Of a stretch of DNA of 64,000 bases, positions 52,501 to 61,995 are shown piece by piece; position 1 is the first letter of the stretch, and each line of letters opens with the position of its first letter. A model generated the notes under the pieces. The model did no database searches, was not told where the DNA came from, and was given only the letters and a program-made list of their open reading frames with translations. Source of the DNA: Actinomycetota bacterium (GTDB lineage: Bacteria > Actinomycetota > Coriobacteriia > Anaerosomatales > Anaerosomataceae); the NCBI GenBank assembly GCA_009773565.1, contig WSXY01000006.1:1-64000 (forward strand), written 5' to 3'. The position numbers and the translations under genes are program-made.

Positions 52501-55322
52501 TCGTGAAGATCGAGCGACTTGAGGAGACTCCCCTTGTACGGCAGGCCCTCCTCGCGCACCAGTACTGGCGCTCGAAAGGCTTCGAGTGCGACCTCGTCAT
52601 CCTCAACACGAAGCCGAGTGCGTACTCGTCGGAGCTTGACGGACGACTCCGGATGCTGCTCAGGACCGGCCACGCGCTCGAGCTGCAGGATAGGCCCCGC
52701 GGCGTACACCTGCGCGCTGCCGACCAGATGCCGGCCGAGGTCGCCAACCTGCTCGACAGCGTCGCGCGAGCAGTCCTCACGGGCGATAGCGGTCCGATCG
52801 GTCTCCAGCTCAACCTCCGGGCTGTACACGCTGCGCTCCCGGATCCGCTCACGCCACGCGCCGCACCCGTCGATGACCCGGCGCCTCTGTTCGAGCGCCC
52901 CGTGCTCGAGAACGACAACGGCTACGGCGGCTTCGATCCGGCAACCGGCGAGTACGTCATCATCCTCGAAGGCGCGCGGACAACACCCGCACCATGGGTG
53001 AACGTCCTGGCGAATCCGACGTTCGGTGCTCTCGTCTCGGAGGCCGGAATCGGCTGCACCTGGGCGCAGAACAGTCACGAGAACCGCATCACCACCTGGA
53101 ACAACGACCCGGTGAGCGACGGAACCGGCGAGGTCTTCTACGTCCGAGACGAGGAGACCGGCGAGTTCTGGAGTCCGACGCCGCTGCCGGTTCGCTCGAC
53201 CGAGCCCTATACTATTCGCCACGGGCACGGGTACACGCGATTCGAGCACACGTCACACGGCATCTCGCATGAACTCGACTGGTTTGTGGCAGCTGCGGAT
53301 CCGGTTCGTGTCGTGCAGATGCGCCTCACCAACAACTCCGACCGTGTGCGTCACCTCTCAATCACGCACTTCATCGAGTGGGCGCTCGGCGATTCGCGCA
53401 GCCGCGCCCAGCAGCGCGTCGTCACGTGGTGGGATGATGACGCTCACATGCTCCTGGCACATAACTGGTTCAACCTGGACTTCCCGGGCCTGCCGGCGTT
53501 CCTCGCCTGCGATTGCGAGGCGGACTCCTACACGGCGAGCCGGACCGAGTTCATCGGCCGCAACGGCGACCCCCGCGACCCGGCGGCGATGCACCGACGG
53601 ACCCTCGGCGGCTCGACGGGACGCTTCATCGACAACTGCGGCGCAATCATGCGCAAGCTCACGCTTGAACCAGGAGTGAGCACGACTATCACCTTCCTTC
53701 TCGGTCAGACCGAAACAGTCGAGGAGGCGCACGATCTCGTGCGGCGATACCGGGAACCTGGCACCGCGACGACCGCACTTGCCGACGTGTGCGCCACGTG
53801 GGGCGGCATCCTCGGCGCAGTCGAGGTTTCCACGCCGGACGCAGCGCTGGACCGCATGATCAACGGGCAGGCGCTCCACCAGGCGCTCGCATGCCGCTTC
53901 TGGGGGCGCACGGCGACCTACCAGTCCTCCGGGGCGTTCGGCTTCCGCGACCAGCTACAGGATTGCCTCGCGCTCCTGTACACGCGCCAGGACCTCGTGC
54001 GCGAGCACATCATCGAGGCCGCCCGCCACCAGTTCCCCGAGGGTGACGTGCTCCACTGGTGGCAGCCGGTTTCCGGGCGCGGCGTTCGCACGCGATTTGC
54101 CGATGACCGCCTGTGGTTGCCGTTCGTCGTCGCCGAATACGTTCGCTCCACGGGAGACGCGACGGTCCTGGATGTCGAGGTCCCCTACCTTGAGGGGCCG
54201 ACCGTGCCCGATGACCGGGAGGACCTCTACTTGCAGGTGCAGCCGTCGCTACGCGTGGCGAGCGTCTACGAGCATTGCTGCGCAGCCATCGAGGTGAGCA
54301 GCGGGATCGGCGATCACGGCCTTCCGCTCATGGGCGGTGGCGACTGGAACGACGGCATGAATCGCGTTGGCATTGGCGGCAAGGGCGAAAGCGTCTGGAT
54401 GGCGTGGTTCCTCGACGTCGTCCTGCGCACGTTCGCGCCAATCGCGGACTCACGCGGAGAAGCCGCACTGGCCGAGACGTGCCGCGAACGTGCGGCCGCG
54501 TTTGTGGCGGCCATCGAGCGCGAGGCGTGGGACGGCGCGTGGTACCGGCGGGCGTTCTTCGACGACGGTACGCCGCTTGGGAGCAAGTTCTCCGAGGAGT
54601 GCAAGATCGACGCGATCGCGCAGGCATGGGCGACCATCTCGGGAAGCGGCGACCCTTCTCGCGCTCAGCGAGCTCTGGAGAGCGTCGAGGAGAAGCTGGT
54701 GCGGTGGGATGACGGGCTCGTCGCGCTCCTCGCCCCGCCATTCGACCACATGGCGCAGGATCCCGGCTACATCAAAGGCTACGTCCCAGGCGTTCGCGAG
54801 AACGGCGGCCAGTACACGCACGCGGCCGTATGGGTAGCGCTCGCGTACGCGCTCGTGGGCGACGGCGACGAGGCGGTCGCGCTCCTCGACCTCATCAACC
54901 CGATCAATCACGCGCTTGATGAAGCGTCGGCCGACAGATATCGCGTGGAGCCCTACGTCTTAGCCGCGGACGTCTACGCAGTAGAGCCGCACACCGGTCG
55001 CGGCGGGTGGACGTGGTACACGGGTTCAGCGAGTTGGTACTACCGCGTGGCCGTGCGCGACATACTCGGCTTGCACCTGGAGGCCGACGACGGGGTTCGT
55101 TACCTACGCGTCGACCCGTGCGTTCCCAAGTCATGGACGTCATATCGGATGACGTTCCGCGACGGAGCGACGACATACGAGATAGCGGTCGAGAATCCAC
55201 GAGGAACAAACCGCGGGGTCGAGCGCGTACTGGTCGATGGTGTAGCGCGAAACGACATGCGCGTTCCCCTACTCGGTGATGGCGGGTCACATGAGGTGCG
55301 CGTCACCCTGCTCGGCGGCTAG
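46569..55322 (+). CDS. Cyclic beta-1,2-glucan synthase-like giant glycosyltransferase/phosphorylase
   Basis: About 2,917 aa, a membrane enzyme of the NdvB/Cgs type that makes beta-1,2-glucan. The N-terminal part is soluble and helical; membrane helices lie near residues 410-455 and around 820-880. Between them is a GT84-type domain with LDADTVLPRDAARKL (metal-binding Asp near residue 627), HDLLEGCYLRTAL and HRWVRGDWQ. The middle has a glucoamylase-like domain (SWSASMFEYLMPLLVMKTW, MAHHQGMSLVAIGNML). The C-terminus holds two beta-sandwich domains and a GH94 phosphorylase domain with GGDWNDGMNRVG (near residue 2590), which sets ring or chain size in Cgs. The start is uncertain: ATG 46569, GTG 46563 or ATG 46602; none has a good Shine-Dalgarno. 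Confidence 0.88.
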   Translation: MARAGDVEHWSMPPGDEPLRTELLGSERLSEAARGLASGQQWTAAESLRATPLLSLLERAEESLHAVYNHLAIAARDQIPVSVSAEWLLDNFYMVEEQIRTVRDDLPDDYGTELPRLTAGALRDFPRVFEAVALLVASTDARLDREHLVRFVTAFQDVSPLTIGEVWAVPIMLRVCLVESLRRVGLRVLASHDAGVEADAWANRILAAAQQTPATVAGLVRDLERSQRDAPGAFLIRLLHRLQDQDPAVESTVAWIERTLAGRGATFQRLTLTEHQEQAVDQVSVANAITSIRFLGALEWREFFEECSLVEHVLREDPAGVYSRMDFVSRDRYRHAIEELADRSDLSEIGVAEAVMSHALEALRRDASDPIGGHVGQYLISSGRYRLEKSIGYRPRARELAYRGPLASKGLIYWGLLGTITALLALGLGAYLTGRGVSAGWIIALMMLSLVPLSDLAINVVNRVAASVWPARMLPKLDYRKPVAAAHRTMVAIPALLTSASGTQAIIDNLEIAYLANRDQNVIFGLVGDLRGGADEVQPGDAAVIDAARSGIAALNETYGENGCGPFHLFVRARRYNKVDNVWMGWERKRGALHEFSQLLRGAPDTSFSVREGDAAALPEVTFVITLDADTVLPRDAARKLISTIAHPLNRAQLDASKRRVVRGYGLVQPRVGMSLEGAERSPFAWLYSGVTGVDPYAGAVSDTYQDVFGEGSFTGKGIFEVDVMNAVLENRFPENTLLSHDLLEGCYLRTALASDVEVLDDQPASYVSHSARLHRWVRGDWQTLPWLGFTVPTPNGRERNPLSAINRWKIIDNLRRSVLAPAMMLFAGAGWFVLPGRDWVWLAAVFAIVLFPVYFSIADSLLFRPRGVDVRGDTHSIVSDFWRDSARALLSLSVLPHQAAVMLDAIIRALWRMLFSHHNMLEWETAAEVERRLGSTSAGFLRRMWTGELVVATIALPAAITDPASLVSAAPLLLAWVLAPYAAWRVSVLTPHEPPVISAADTAALRRIARKTWRFFETFVTVGDHWLAPDNFQEDPKGVVAHRTSPTNIGLQLISALTAYDLGYISVSGLVERESRTLSTMAGMERFRGHFFNWYDTETLQPLRPGYLSTVDSGNLAGHLIVLRTGLTEVAERPLIGPQVLNGLADTVRTALEDLLGQRDRVGPGAVATELRTSLEELLRRIRLDSAPSDLGEWHVLLTGLAAVTDTLPARLSTLTGEVDSLEVIRSAVDAVRRDLNGHLSDLETYTPWARLISTIPPALREGETADLLAPMTRNVPSLVGLAEGLDPALGELTRIASGDDAVAAAWALKLADSLRERRTACVNLLAELRLDAEMAREMWEKTDFRMLFDSSRMVFSIGFNTAEGRLDNSFYDMLASECRLASYVAIAKGDVPQEHWFRLGRGITKTDGGRALVSWSASMFEYLMPLLVMKTWPGTLLDQTYRSVVKRQIQYGRQRGVAWGVSESAFNAKDVELTYQYQAFGVPGLGLKRGLSEDVVVAPYASVLALPVNTRAALDNLDALSRLGAEGRYGYFEAVDYTPGRVPAGKERAIVKAYMAHHQGMSLVAIGNMLTHDHMQERFHADPSMHAAELLLQERVPRRIQLAQPHVEEVAFIRSVREIQTPLQRSYPLAGTPVPSTHFLSNGSYSVMVTNGGGGYSRWRDDTVTRYREDVTRDNWGMFFYLKDVENGAVWSAAFQPSLAEPDEYHVTFSADKAEYRRIDGDVETHTEVVVSPADDVEVRRITVTNRRREPLLLEVTSYFEVTLAERGADHAHKAFSNLFMETEAVPEFDALLFSRRPRSAHEERPWGVHALACDLGEKCNWTYETDREAFLGRLHTPTDPHAIAGGGRLTGTVGAVIDPICSIRQTLTIEPGATARLAFATGVAETREGALALAERYHDIRAAQRALDLAWSTSQIELRDLGITPEEAVVFQRLASRLLLTDPRSRLKVLTAVENRSPMSGLWSIGISGDDPILLVKIERLEETPLVRQALLAHQYWRSKGFECDLVILNTKPSAYSSELDGRLRMLLRTGHALELQDRPRGVHLRAADQMPAEVANLLDSVARAVLTGDSGPIGLQLNLRAVHAALPDPLTPRAAPVDDPAPLFERPVLENDNGYGGFDPATGEYVIILEGARTTPAPWVNVLANPTFGALVSEAGIGCTWAQNSHENRITTWNNDPVSDGTGEVFYVRDEETGEFWSPTPLPVRSTEPYTIRHGHGYTRFEHTSHGISHELDWFVAAADPVRVVQMRLTNNSDRVRHLSITHFIEWALGDSRSRAQQRVVTWWDDDAHMLLAHNWFNLDFPGLPAFLACDCEADSYTASRTEFIGRNGDPRDPAAMHRRTLGGSTGRFIDNCGAIMRKLTLEPGVSTTITFLLGQTETVEEAHDLVRRYREPGTATTALADVCATWGGILGAVEVSTPDAALDRMINGQALHQALACRFWGRTATYQSSGAFGFRDQLQDCLALLYTRQDLVREHIIEAARHQFPEGDVLHWWQPVSGRGVRTRFADDRLWLPFVVAEYVRSTGDATVLDVEVPYLEGPTVPDDREDLYLQVQPSLRVASVYEHCCAAIEVSSGIGDHGLPLMGGGDWNDGMNRVGIGGKGESVWMAWFLDVVLRTFAPIADSRGEAALAETCRERAAAFVAAIEREAWDGAWYRRAFFDDGTPLGSKFSEECKIDAIAQAWATISGSGDPSRAQRALESVEEKLVRWDDGLVALLAPPFDHMAQDPGYIKGYVPGVRENGGQYTHAAVWVALAYALVGDGDEAVALLDLINPINHALDEASADRYRVEPYVLAADVYAVEPHTGRGGWTWYTGSASWYYRVAVRDILGLHLEADDGVRYLRVDPCVPKSWTSYRMTFRDGATTYEIAVENPRGTNRGVERVLVDGVARNDMRVPLLGDGGSHEVRVTLLGG

Positions 55323-55339
55323 GCGCCCGCTCCGCCAAT

Positions 55340-57532
55340 CTAGTAGCGAATCCTCATGAGGTCGCCCTGGACGTACTTGCTCACCGCGCCGGCGCCGCCG
55401 TAAATGGTGACCGGGACCCCATCGGAACCGAACTCCTGAAGAACAGCCCGGGCACCCGCCGAAAGCTTGTTCGGCGCTGTCAGCAAAAGGATGCCGCCAC
55501 CTGATCCGCACGCTACGCTGCCCGTAAGCGCGTCGGGAAAGTTGGCGCCGGTCGCCACCCCAAAGGAAGCTCCTGATGACCATCCGCGCGTGATACCACC
55601 TCTGGCGATTAGTTCTGCGGTCGCATAACGATCAGTGCCTCCCCAGCGCGCTATGGAAATGGTAGCAGGCAAGGCGCTTAAGGCGCTCACGACACCGGCA
55701 CCAACGGCTCCCGAGCCACCGAGCACCACGACATCGGTCGCGCCTATGCTTACCAGCGCAATCCGCGTCGAGTCAGGTAGCGAGCCGGATCGGGTTAGCA
55801 GCACCGGAATTCCCTGCGAATACGCGTAAGGGGCCGCTGCAAGCGCGTCCGGGAACAGATCGCCGCGCGCGAGAAACGCGGCTGGCAACCGTCCGCCGCC
55901 AAGGACGGCCCGAAGCCTACTCGCCACCGCAGCAGCCGTCGAATACCGGTCAGATCCGGCGATTCGCTCAACAGAGAGGCCTGCAGCCGTGAGCGCGCTC
56001 GAGACCGGCGTATCAATTGCACCGGTTCCTCCCACGATCACGACGCGCTTCGTTCCTATGCGCCCGAGCTCGACAAGTAGTCCGGGCGGTAGCGATAACC
56101 TGCTTGTCAGCAGCAGCGGCCCACCATACGCTCCGGCAAGTGACGATGCCGCCAATGCATCCGGGAAGTTCTCTCCGCTCGCGATAACTGTTGTTGTCGC
56201 AGTCCCCGTCTCCAGCATCGAACGCGAAATCGCAAGCGCCGTCTGGTACCGATCGGACCCCTCAATACGAGACACCTGCGGAGACGGAGCATCGAGCGCA
56301 TCGAGCGCCGCGCGCACCTGCATCAGTCCGAAGCCGTAATACTGGTCCCAGCCCGAAGCGCCAAGATCCTGAGTGGTAGAGAGAAGCGCCGACTCGATCT
56401 CGGCGGGCGTTGCCGCCGGGACGTAGGAAAGCATGAGCGCTACAGCACCGGCCACATGTGGACTCGCCATCGACGTCCCAGAAAGGTACGCATACCGATC
56501 GTTCGGAAACGTTGAGAGAATCCGGGATGCATCGTCACCGCCTGGCGCGACGATATCCACCGGCGGCCCGTAGTTTGAGTACGGCGCGCGCGCGTTAGTC
56601 TGGGTGGTGGCCCCGACGGCAATCACGCCCGTGCACGCCGCCGGGTAGAAGACTCCTGTCGCGGGGTCATAATCGCTGTTAGTCGCATCGTTACCGGTCG
56701 CCGCCACGAGCACAACGCCCTTCGAGCGCGCGTAGTCGACCGCCTGCTGCATGAGCACGACGCCCCCGGGGCCGAGATCGGCGGCAGTACTCCCGAGGCT
56801 CATATTCGCAACCTCAACACCCAGGTCGGCCGCGTACATGAGGCCGTCGATGAAGTCAGCGGTTGTCCCGTAACTACGACCCATCACCTTGATCGGGACG
56901 ATTCGGACGCCTGGCGCGGCGCCGGCAATACCGGTCGCATTGTCGCTTGCGGCGGCGATGATCCCGGCCACATGCGTTCCGTGACCGTTCAGGTCGTCCG
57001 CAGTGTCGTCACCCGAAAAGAAGTCCCGGTCATTGACCATGTCAAGGTTCGCGACAAGATCCGGGTGGTCAAGATCCGCACCCGTGTCGATTACTGCAAC
57101 TTCAACAAATGCCTCACCGCGTTCGATATCCCAGGCATTCTCCATGTCAGTCTTCGCATATGACCACTGTGAGCCGTAGAGCGGATCGCTCGGTGTCCAC
57201 AGAGGACGGATGACCGCGCGGTCTTCAGCGGCGATGCTCACCCCGGAAATGCCAGCGATTCGACCGGTCAGCGCAGCCGCGTCACTCCCCGCGGGAATCG
57301 AGACAACGACGCCGCGATCGCGATACAACCCGCGCTGCACTGAAAGCCCGCGCTGCGCAAGCTCAGCACGCACCCGCGCGCCAAAGCCCGCCTTGAACTG
57401 CACGATGATGCCAGACGCGCGTGGGCGCACGCGCACCCGTGCCTCCGTTCGCGCGCCCGCAGGACCGGCAAGGCCGAGCATTATCGCGAAGGTCACGATG
57501 ACGGCAAGTGCGCTCTGGCTGACGCGGTACAT
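55340..57532 (-). CDS. Subtilisin-like serine protease with cell-wall-binding repeats
   Basis: A 730-aa exported protein. A signal peptide (residues 1-27, cleavage at GAR) and an inhibitor-I9-like prodomain (residues ~40-105) precede an S8 peptidase with Asp149 (VAVIDTGADLDHPDL), His184 (NGHGTHVAGI), the oxyanion Asn281 and Ser354 (SGTSMASPHVAG). Three cell-wall-binding-repeat-2 units (PF04122-like, beginning RIEGSDRYQTALAISR, RIAGSDRYSTAAAVAS and RWGGTDRYATAELIAR) fill residues ~430-730 and should tether it to the wall. GAGGAG precedes ATG 57532. The gene lies just downstream of the tRNA-Ile terminator. Confidence 0.94.
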   Translation of the reverse strand: MYRVSQSALAVIVTFAIMLGLAGPAGARTEARVRVRPRASGIIVQFKAGFGARVRAELAQRGLSVQRGLYRDRGVVVSIPAGSDAAALTGRIAGISGVSIAAEDRAVIRPLWTPSDPLYGSQWSYAKTDMENAWDIERGEAFVEVAVIDTGADLDHPDLVANLDMVNDRDFFSGDDTADDLNGHGTHVAGIIAAASDNATGIAGAAPGVRIVPIKVMGRSYGTTADFIDGLMYAADLGVEVANMSLGSTAADLGPGGVVLMQQAVDYARSKGVVLVAATGNDATNSDYDPATGVFYPAACTGVIAVGATTQTNARAPYSNYGPPVDIVAPGGDDASRILSTFPNDRYAYLSGTSMASPHVAGAVALMLSYVPAATPAEIESALLSTTQDLGASGWDQYYGFGLMQVRAALDALDAPSPQVSRIEGSDRYQTALAISRSMLETGTATTTVIASGENFPDALAASSLAGAYGGPLLLTSRLSLPPGLLVELGRIGTKRVVIVGGTGAIDTPVSSALTAAGLSVERIAGSDRYSTAAAVASRLRAVLGGGRLPAAFLARGDLFPDALAAAPYAYSQGIPVLLTRSGSLPDSTRIALVSIGATDVVVLGGSGAVGAGVVSALSALPATISIARWGGTDRYATAELIARGGITRGWSSGASFGVATGANFPDALTGSVACGSGGGILLLTAPNKLSAGARAVLQEFGSDGVPVTIYGGAGAVSKYVQGDLMRIRY

Positions 57533-57620
57533 GTGTGGCTCCTCGGCAAGTGGCACTGGTCGGAGTCCGTACAGCGTCGCACTTTGCACGCTTCGCGCCA
57601 AGTGCTGCCCGGGGTGCAAG

Positions 57621-57645
57621 AAAGCCCCGACATTGTCGGGGCTTC
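57621..57645 (-). terminator. Terminator of tRNA-Ile
   Basis: A 10-bp perfect stem AAGCCCCGAC/GTCGGGGCTT with a three-base loop, followed on the minus strand by TCTTGC; 12 bases past the tRNA 3' end. Confidence 0.85.
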
Positions 57646-57655
57646 ATCGTTTGTG

Positions 57656-57732
57656 TGGTGGGCCCGGATGGACTCGAACCATCGACCTCACGGTTATCAG
57701 CCGTGCGCTCTAGCCAGCTGAGCTACGGGCCC
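57656..57732 (-). tRNA. tRNA-Ile (anticodon GAT)
   Basis: A 77-base cloverleaf with encoded CCA. Acceptor GGGCCCG pairs perfectly with CGGGCCC, the D-arm GTAGCTCAGCTGGCTAGAGC and T-arm GGTTCGAGTCC are standard, and the anticodon loop CTGATAA gives GAU. No rRNA genes are near. Confidence 0.96.
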
Positions 57733-57753
57733 GCGCCAAGGAACAGCCTGGAT

Positions 57754-57783
57754 ACCATAGCCTAGCCCCCGTGCGAGCGTCAA
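57754..57783 (-). promoter_or_regulatory. Promoter of tRNA-Ile
   Basis: TTGACG (57783-57778) and TATGGT (57759-57754) on the minus strand, 18-base spacer, 21 bases upstream of the mature 5' end. Confidence 0.6.
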
Positions 57784-57879
57784 GGAGAACAAACATCCCT
57801 TTTGCACGGTCCACTTTCAACGTTAACCGTTGCCGTATCCCGTGGTACGGTGAGGTATCGATACTCGATTGGAGCCCCG

Positions 57880-58374
57880 GTGATAGAAGTCCGTATCGCG
57901 AGCCTGAACGCCGACGCCAACTCGGGACAACCCGTGCTGCTCCTCAAGCCCCTCGACGAAGTCGACAACCGCGATGATCGCCTGCTGCCCATCTGGATCG
58001 GCCACGCCGAGGCGACCGCCATCCTGGTGGCGCTCCACGGGGCGGAGATACCCCGACCGATGACACACGACCTGCTGGCTAACCTCATCGAGGCTCTCGG
58101 CTTCGTGGCAGAGCGTGTTGAGGTCACCCGGCTAGAAGAGGGAACGTACTTCGCCGCTATCGTCTTGCGCGGCGAGGAGCGCACGTTCGTCATCGATGCC
58201 CGTCCCTCGGATAGCCTCGCACTCGCGGTGCGCGTGGGGTGCCCCATCCTCGTCGCCAACGACGTATGGGAGCGAGGCGCGGTGGCTGTATCCTCTGTCG
58301 ACGAAGAAGAGGAAGAGGTCGAGCGCTTCCGGGAGTTCCTCAACCACGTCGATCCGAACGACTTCATGTCGTAG
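57880..58374 (+). CDS. Bifunctional nuclease family protein (BFN/DUF151)
   Basis: A 164-aa cytoplasmic protein of the BFN_dom (DUF151) family, characterised in plants and a few bacteria as having DNase and RNase activity, though the role in actinobacteria is unclear. The conserved core is LLLKPLDEVDNRDDRLLPIWIGHAEATAILVAL, then RPMTHDLLANLIEALG and IDARPSDSLALAVRVGCPILVANDVWE; an acidic tail follows. GTG 57880 has GGAG five bases upstream and starts right at the domain. It is convergent with the MacB-like permease. Confidence 0.9.
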   Translation: MIEVRIASLNADANSGQPVLLLKPLDEVDNRDDRLLPIWIGHAEATAILVALHGAEIPRPMTHDLLANLIEALGFVAERVEVTRLEEGTYFAAIVLRGEERTFVIDARPSDSLALAVRVGCPILVANDVWERGAVAVSSVDEEEEEVERFREFLNHVDPNDFMS

Positions 58375-58407
58375 CGCCGGCGGCTGTGCTACTCGCCACC
58401 GAACTCT

Positions 58408-59597
58408 CTACTCGTAGCGAAGGGCCTCGATTGGATCGAGCTGGCTCGCCTTCCACGCGGGATACACGCCGAAGAACACGCCAACACCCGCCGCGAAGAA
58501 GAACGCCATCGCAACAGCCCAAGGGGTCACGTTCGTCGGCACCGGCGTAAGTGCGGTCATCGCCGCGGAGCCGCCCCATCCGATAGCGATTCCGACGATT
58601 CCCCCAAGGACCGAGAGGCCGACTGCCTCTATGACGAACTGCGACAGAATGTCGTAGGTCCTTGCTCCGACCGCCTTACGGATACCGATCTCGCGCGTGC
58701 GCTCACTCACGCTCACGAGCATGATGTTCATGATGCCGATACCGCCGACGAGGAGCGATATCCCCGCGATCCCCGCGAGCATATAGGTAAGCGTTCCGAG
58801 AAGATTCGAGAGTAACCCCAGTGTCTGCTCCTGGGTGAAGACGGTGAACTCCTCGCCGTAGCGCGGTATGAGCACACGGCGGATATCGGCCTTCACGCGC
58901 TCGATCTCATTCGGGTCGGTCGCCTTCACGACGATGGTACTCACGTAGTTGACGTTGAAGATGCGCTGGGCCGTGGTTACCGGTATGTAGACCTGGCTAT
59001 CCTGATCTCCCGCGAGACCGCCACCAAGCGCCTCGTAATACCCCACAACGGTGAATCGCTGTCCCGCAAGCGTGATCGTCTTGCCAACCGGGTCCTGGTT
59101 GGGGAACAGCGCCGTGCGAACGGATGATCCCAGGGCGACAACCCGCGAGCCGGCCTGGACCTCGCTCCGCCGATAGTGCCGACCACCCGCAAGCGTGGAG
59201 CTGAATACCTCGCTACCGGCCGCATTACCGCCGGCCACGGTTACACGAATCGACCGGTTTCCGGCCTTCGCCGTCGACCCGGACTGAAGGACCGGCACCA
59301 CCGCATCGAGCCCGGGGACTTTTCGCTCGATAAGGTCGGAGTCTTCAAGGGTGAATCGCCGCGACGGGGGTGCCTGATCTCCGCCCATCCCGCCACCATA
59401 CTGTCCGGGAATGATGAAGAGCAGGTTGCTGCCGAGGCCCTCTACCTGCCCGGTGATCTCGCCCTGCACCCCGGTGCCGATGGCAACAAGCACGATAACC
59501 GCCGCGACGCCGATGATGACACCGAGCATCGTGAGTAGGCTTCGCGCCTTGTTCGACGCGAGCGCACGTAGGGCGATCCGGAAACTCTCGGTGAAGT

Positions 59598-59601
<4 letters not shown>
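58408..59601 (-). CDS. MacB-type ABC permease (FtsX superfamily)
   Basis: A 397-aa membrane protein of the MacB/FtsX class. The N-terminal helix (ALRALASNKARSLLTMLGVIIGVAAVIVLVAIG) is followed by a ~230-residue periplasmic domain with a MacB_PCD-like pattern, then three C-terminal helices including SLLVGGIGIMNIMLVSVSERTREIGIRKAVGA, the diagnostic family string. It has no fused ATPase domain, which is the separate gene directly upstream. The stop codes RYE, the usual MacB end (DPIEALRYE). It overlaps the ATPase gene by four bases. Confidence 0.93.
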
Positions 59602-60365
<764 letters not shown>

Positions 60366-60368
60366 GCG

Positions 60369-61871
60369 CTACTTCACCCTTATCGCGACGCCGTCTTTGA
60401 GGCTTCCGATACCGGTCACGATAACCTCGTCGCCCGCCTTCAGGCCTGTGAGAACCTCGGCCCGCGTGTCGGTCGTCCGACCCGTGGTCACTTCGGTTCT
60501 CACCGCTTTTCCACCCTGCGCCAGGAAGAGGTAGCTCTTGCCACCCTCATCGAGGACAGCCTCAACGGGAACCGTTACCGCCTCACCGATGGATTCGACT
60601 TCGATATCGACGCTACCGTTCATGCCAAGCAAAACCCGGTCATTCACGTTCTTAAGCCTGATGAGGACCGAGAAAGCCGTCCCGCCGGTGGGCGTGACAA
60701 CCGAGGTCTTATCGATGCGCTCGACTTCAGCCTCAAAGGTCTCGGCCGTCAGGGCATCGAGGGAGATCTTGACCTTCATCCCGGGCTTGACCTTATCGAT
60801 ATCGGCCTCGTCGACCTGCGCGTTGAATACAAGCTGATCGAAGAGCACGACACTGAAGGGCGCCGAGGCTGGCGATACGGCTGAGCCGACAGACGGCTTT
60901 CCAGAGCCACCTAGACCTGCGGCAGCGAGTGACGCGCTTGCTCCACCGTTGAAGATGACCGTTCCGTCCATCGGGGCGCGCATCGTCGCCTTCTCGAGAT
61001 TCGACACCGCATAGTCGAGCGCGGCACGGGCAGCACGTGCGCCCGCGCTTGCCGACGACTGGGCGGCGCTGGTGTCAGCTCCGGCAAGTTTCGCCTGCTG
61101 GGCAAGAGCGCCTTGGTACGCGGCCCACGCCTGATCGCGCGCGGTCTTCGCTCCGACAAGCGCCGCAGTCTTGTCTTGTCCTGCTACAAGAAGCGCAAGG
61201 CTCCGCTGCGCATTCGCAAGGTTCGCGGCCGCCTGGTCGCGGGCGAGGCTGAGGGCAGCAAGCGCGGTCTCCATCGCTGCATCGCGCGGAAGCGTCGCGG
61301 GGTCGTAGACGGTCGTCTTGTAGGTGTCATACGCAGTCTGTGCTGCGTCGTAGGAAAGCTGTGCGGCAGCAACCGCCGCCTCTGCTTGTGTGATCGCAGC
61401 CGCATCGGGTGTCGCGCTCTTCAGCGCGTTGTACTGGCTGAGTGCCGCGTTATAGGCTCCATAGGCGGCGGACACAGAGGCGGAAGCGGCCTTCTCGTCG
61501 GCCGAAGACGGGGCCGACTGAGAGATGCTGTCGGCCTGGGCGAGCGCGCCTTCGTACGCAGCCTGCGCCTGAGCGATCTGTAGCTCGAATGGCGTCGTGT
61601 CCATCGTGGCGATGATGTCGCCCTCTTTGACGGAAGCGCCTTCGGTCACCGATATGCTCTCGAGCATGCCTGCGGCGGGCGGGAAGATGTCGCGCTTCGC
61701 ATCGGCCTCAGTCTTGCCCGAGGCGCTTACCGTCACCGTGAGTGCGCCTGTTCCGGCCCGCTCTACGGTCACTTCAGGCGCGCTCGCACCCTTGCCCAGA
61801 ACGACCGCTGCAACAATACCCGCAACGACCAGAAGTCCGACAACAGCTGCGATGATCTTTCCCTTGGACAC
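60369..61871 (-). CDS. MacA-like periplasmic adaptor (HlyD/RND membrane fusion protein)
   Basis: A 500-aa envelope protein with an N-terminal signal anchor (AAVVGLLVVAGIVAAVVLG). A lipoyl/beta-barrel half (VTVSASGKTEADAKRDIFPP, EGASVKEGDIIATMD) is followed by a long, Ala-rich helical hairpin (residues ~90-270) interrupted by several AxxxYDxA repeats, and then the second lipoyl half (MRAPMDGTVIFNGGASASLAAAGLGGSGKP), a beta-barrel and a membrane-proximal domain. In a Gram-positive envelope such adaptors serve MacB-type exporters. It is the first gene of the tripartite exporter operon. Confidence 0.9.
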   Translation of the reverse strand: MSKGKIIAAVVGLLVVAGIVAAVVLGKGASAPEVTVERAGTGALTVTVSASGKTEADAKRDIFPPAAGMLESISVTEGASVKEGDIIATMDTTPFELQIAQAQAAYEGALAQADSISQSAPSSADEKAASASVSAAYGAYNAALSQYNALKSATPDAAAITQAEAAVAAAQLSYDAAQTAYDTYKTTVYDPATLPRDAAMETALAALSLARDQAAANLANAQRSLALLVAGQDKTAALVGAKTARDQAWAAYQGALAQQAKLAGADTSAAQSSASAGARAARAALDYAVSNLEKATMRAPMDGTVIFNGGASASLAAAGLGGSGKPSVGSAVSPASAPFSVVLFDQLVFNAQVDEADIDKVKPGMKVKISLDALTAETFEAEVERIDKTSVVTPTGGTAFSVLIRLKNVNDRVLLGMNGSVDIEVESIGEAVTVPVEAVLDEGGKSYLFLAQGGKAVRTEVTTGRTTDTRAEVLTGLKAGDEVIVTGIGSLKDGVAIRVK

Positions 61872-61995
61872 AGAGTCCTCCTCGAATAACGGCTCGTGCT
61901 TATCCGTTCAACTTTACCCTACACAGACGCACATTCTCACGGTGCTTCATATTAATTCACCGCGATTCCCTGATTTCTGGTGACGCTCGCGGCTC

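Noticed and set aside
51504-53249. Long minus-strand open frame (581 codons) inside the giant glucan synthase gene
   Set aside because: Arg/Glu-rich antisense shadow of a strongly conserved GT84/GH94 gene; no family motif and no ribosome site.
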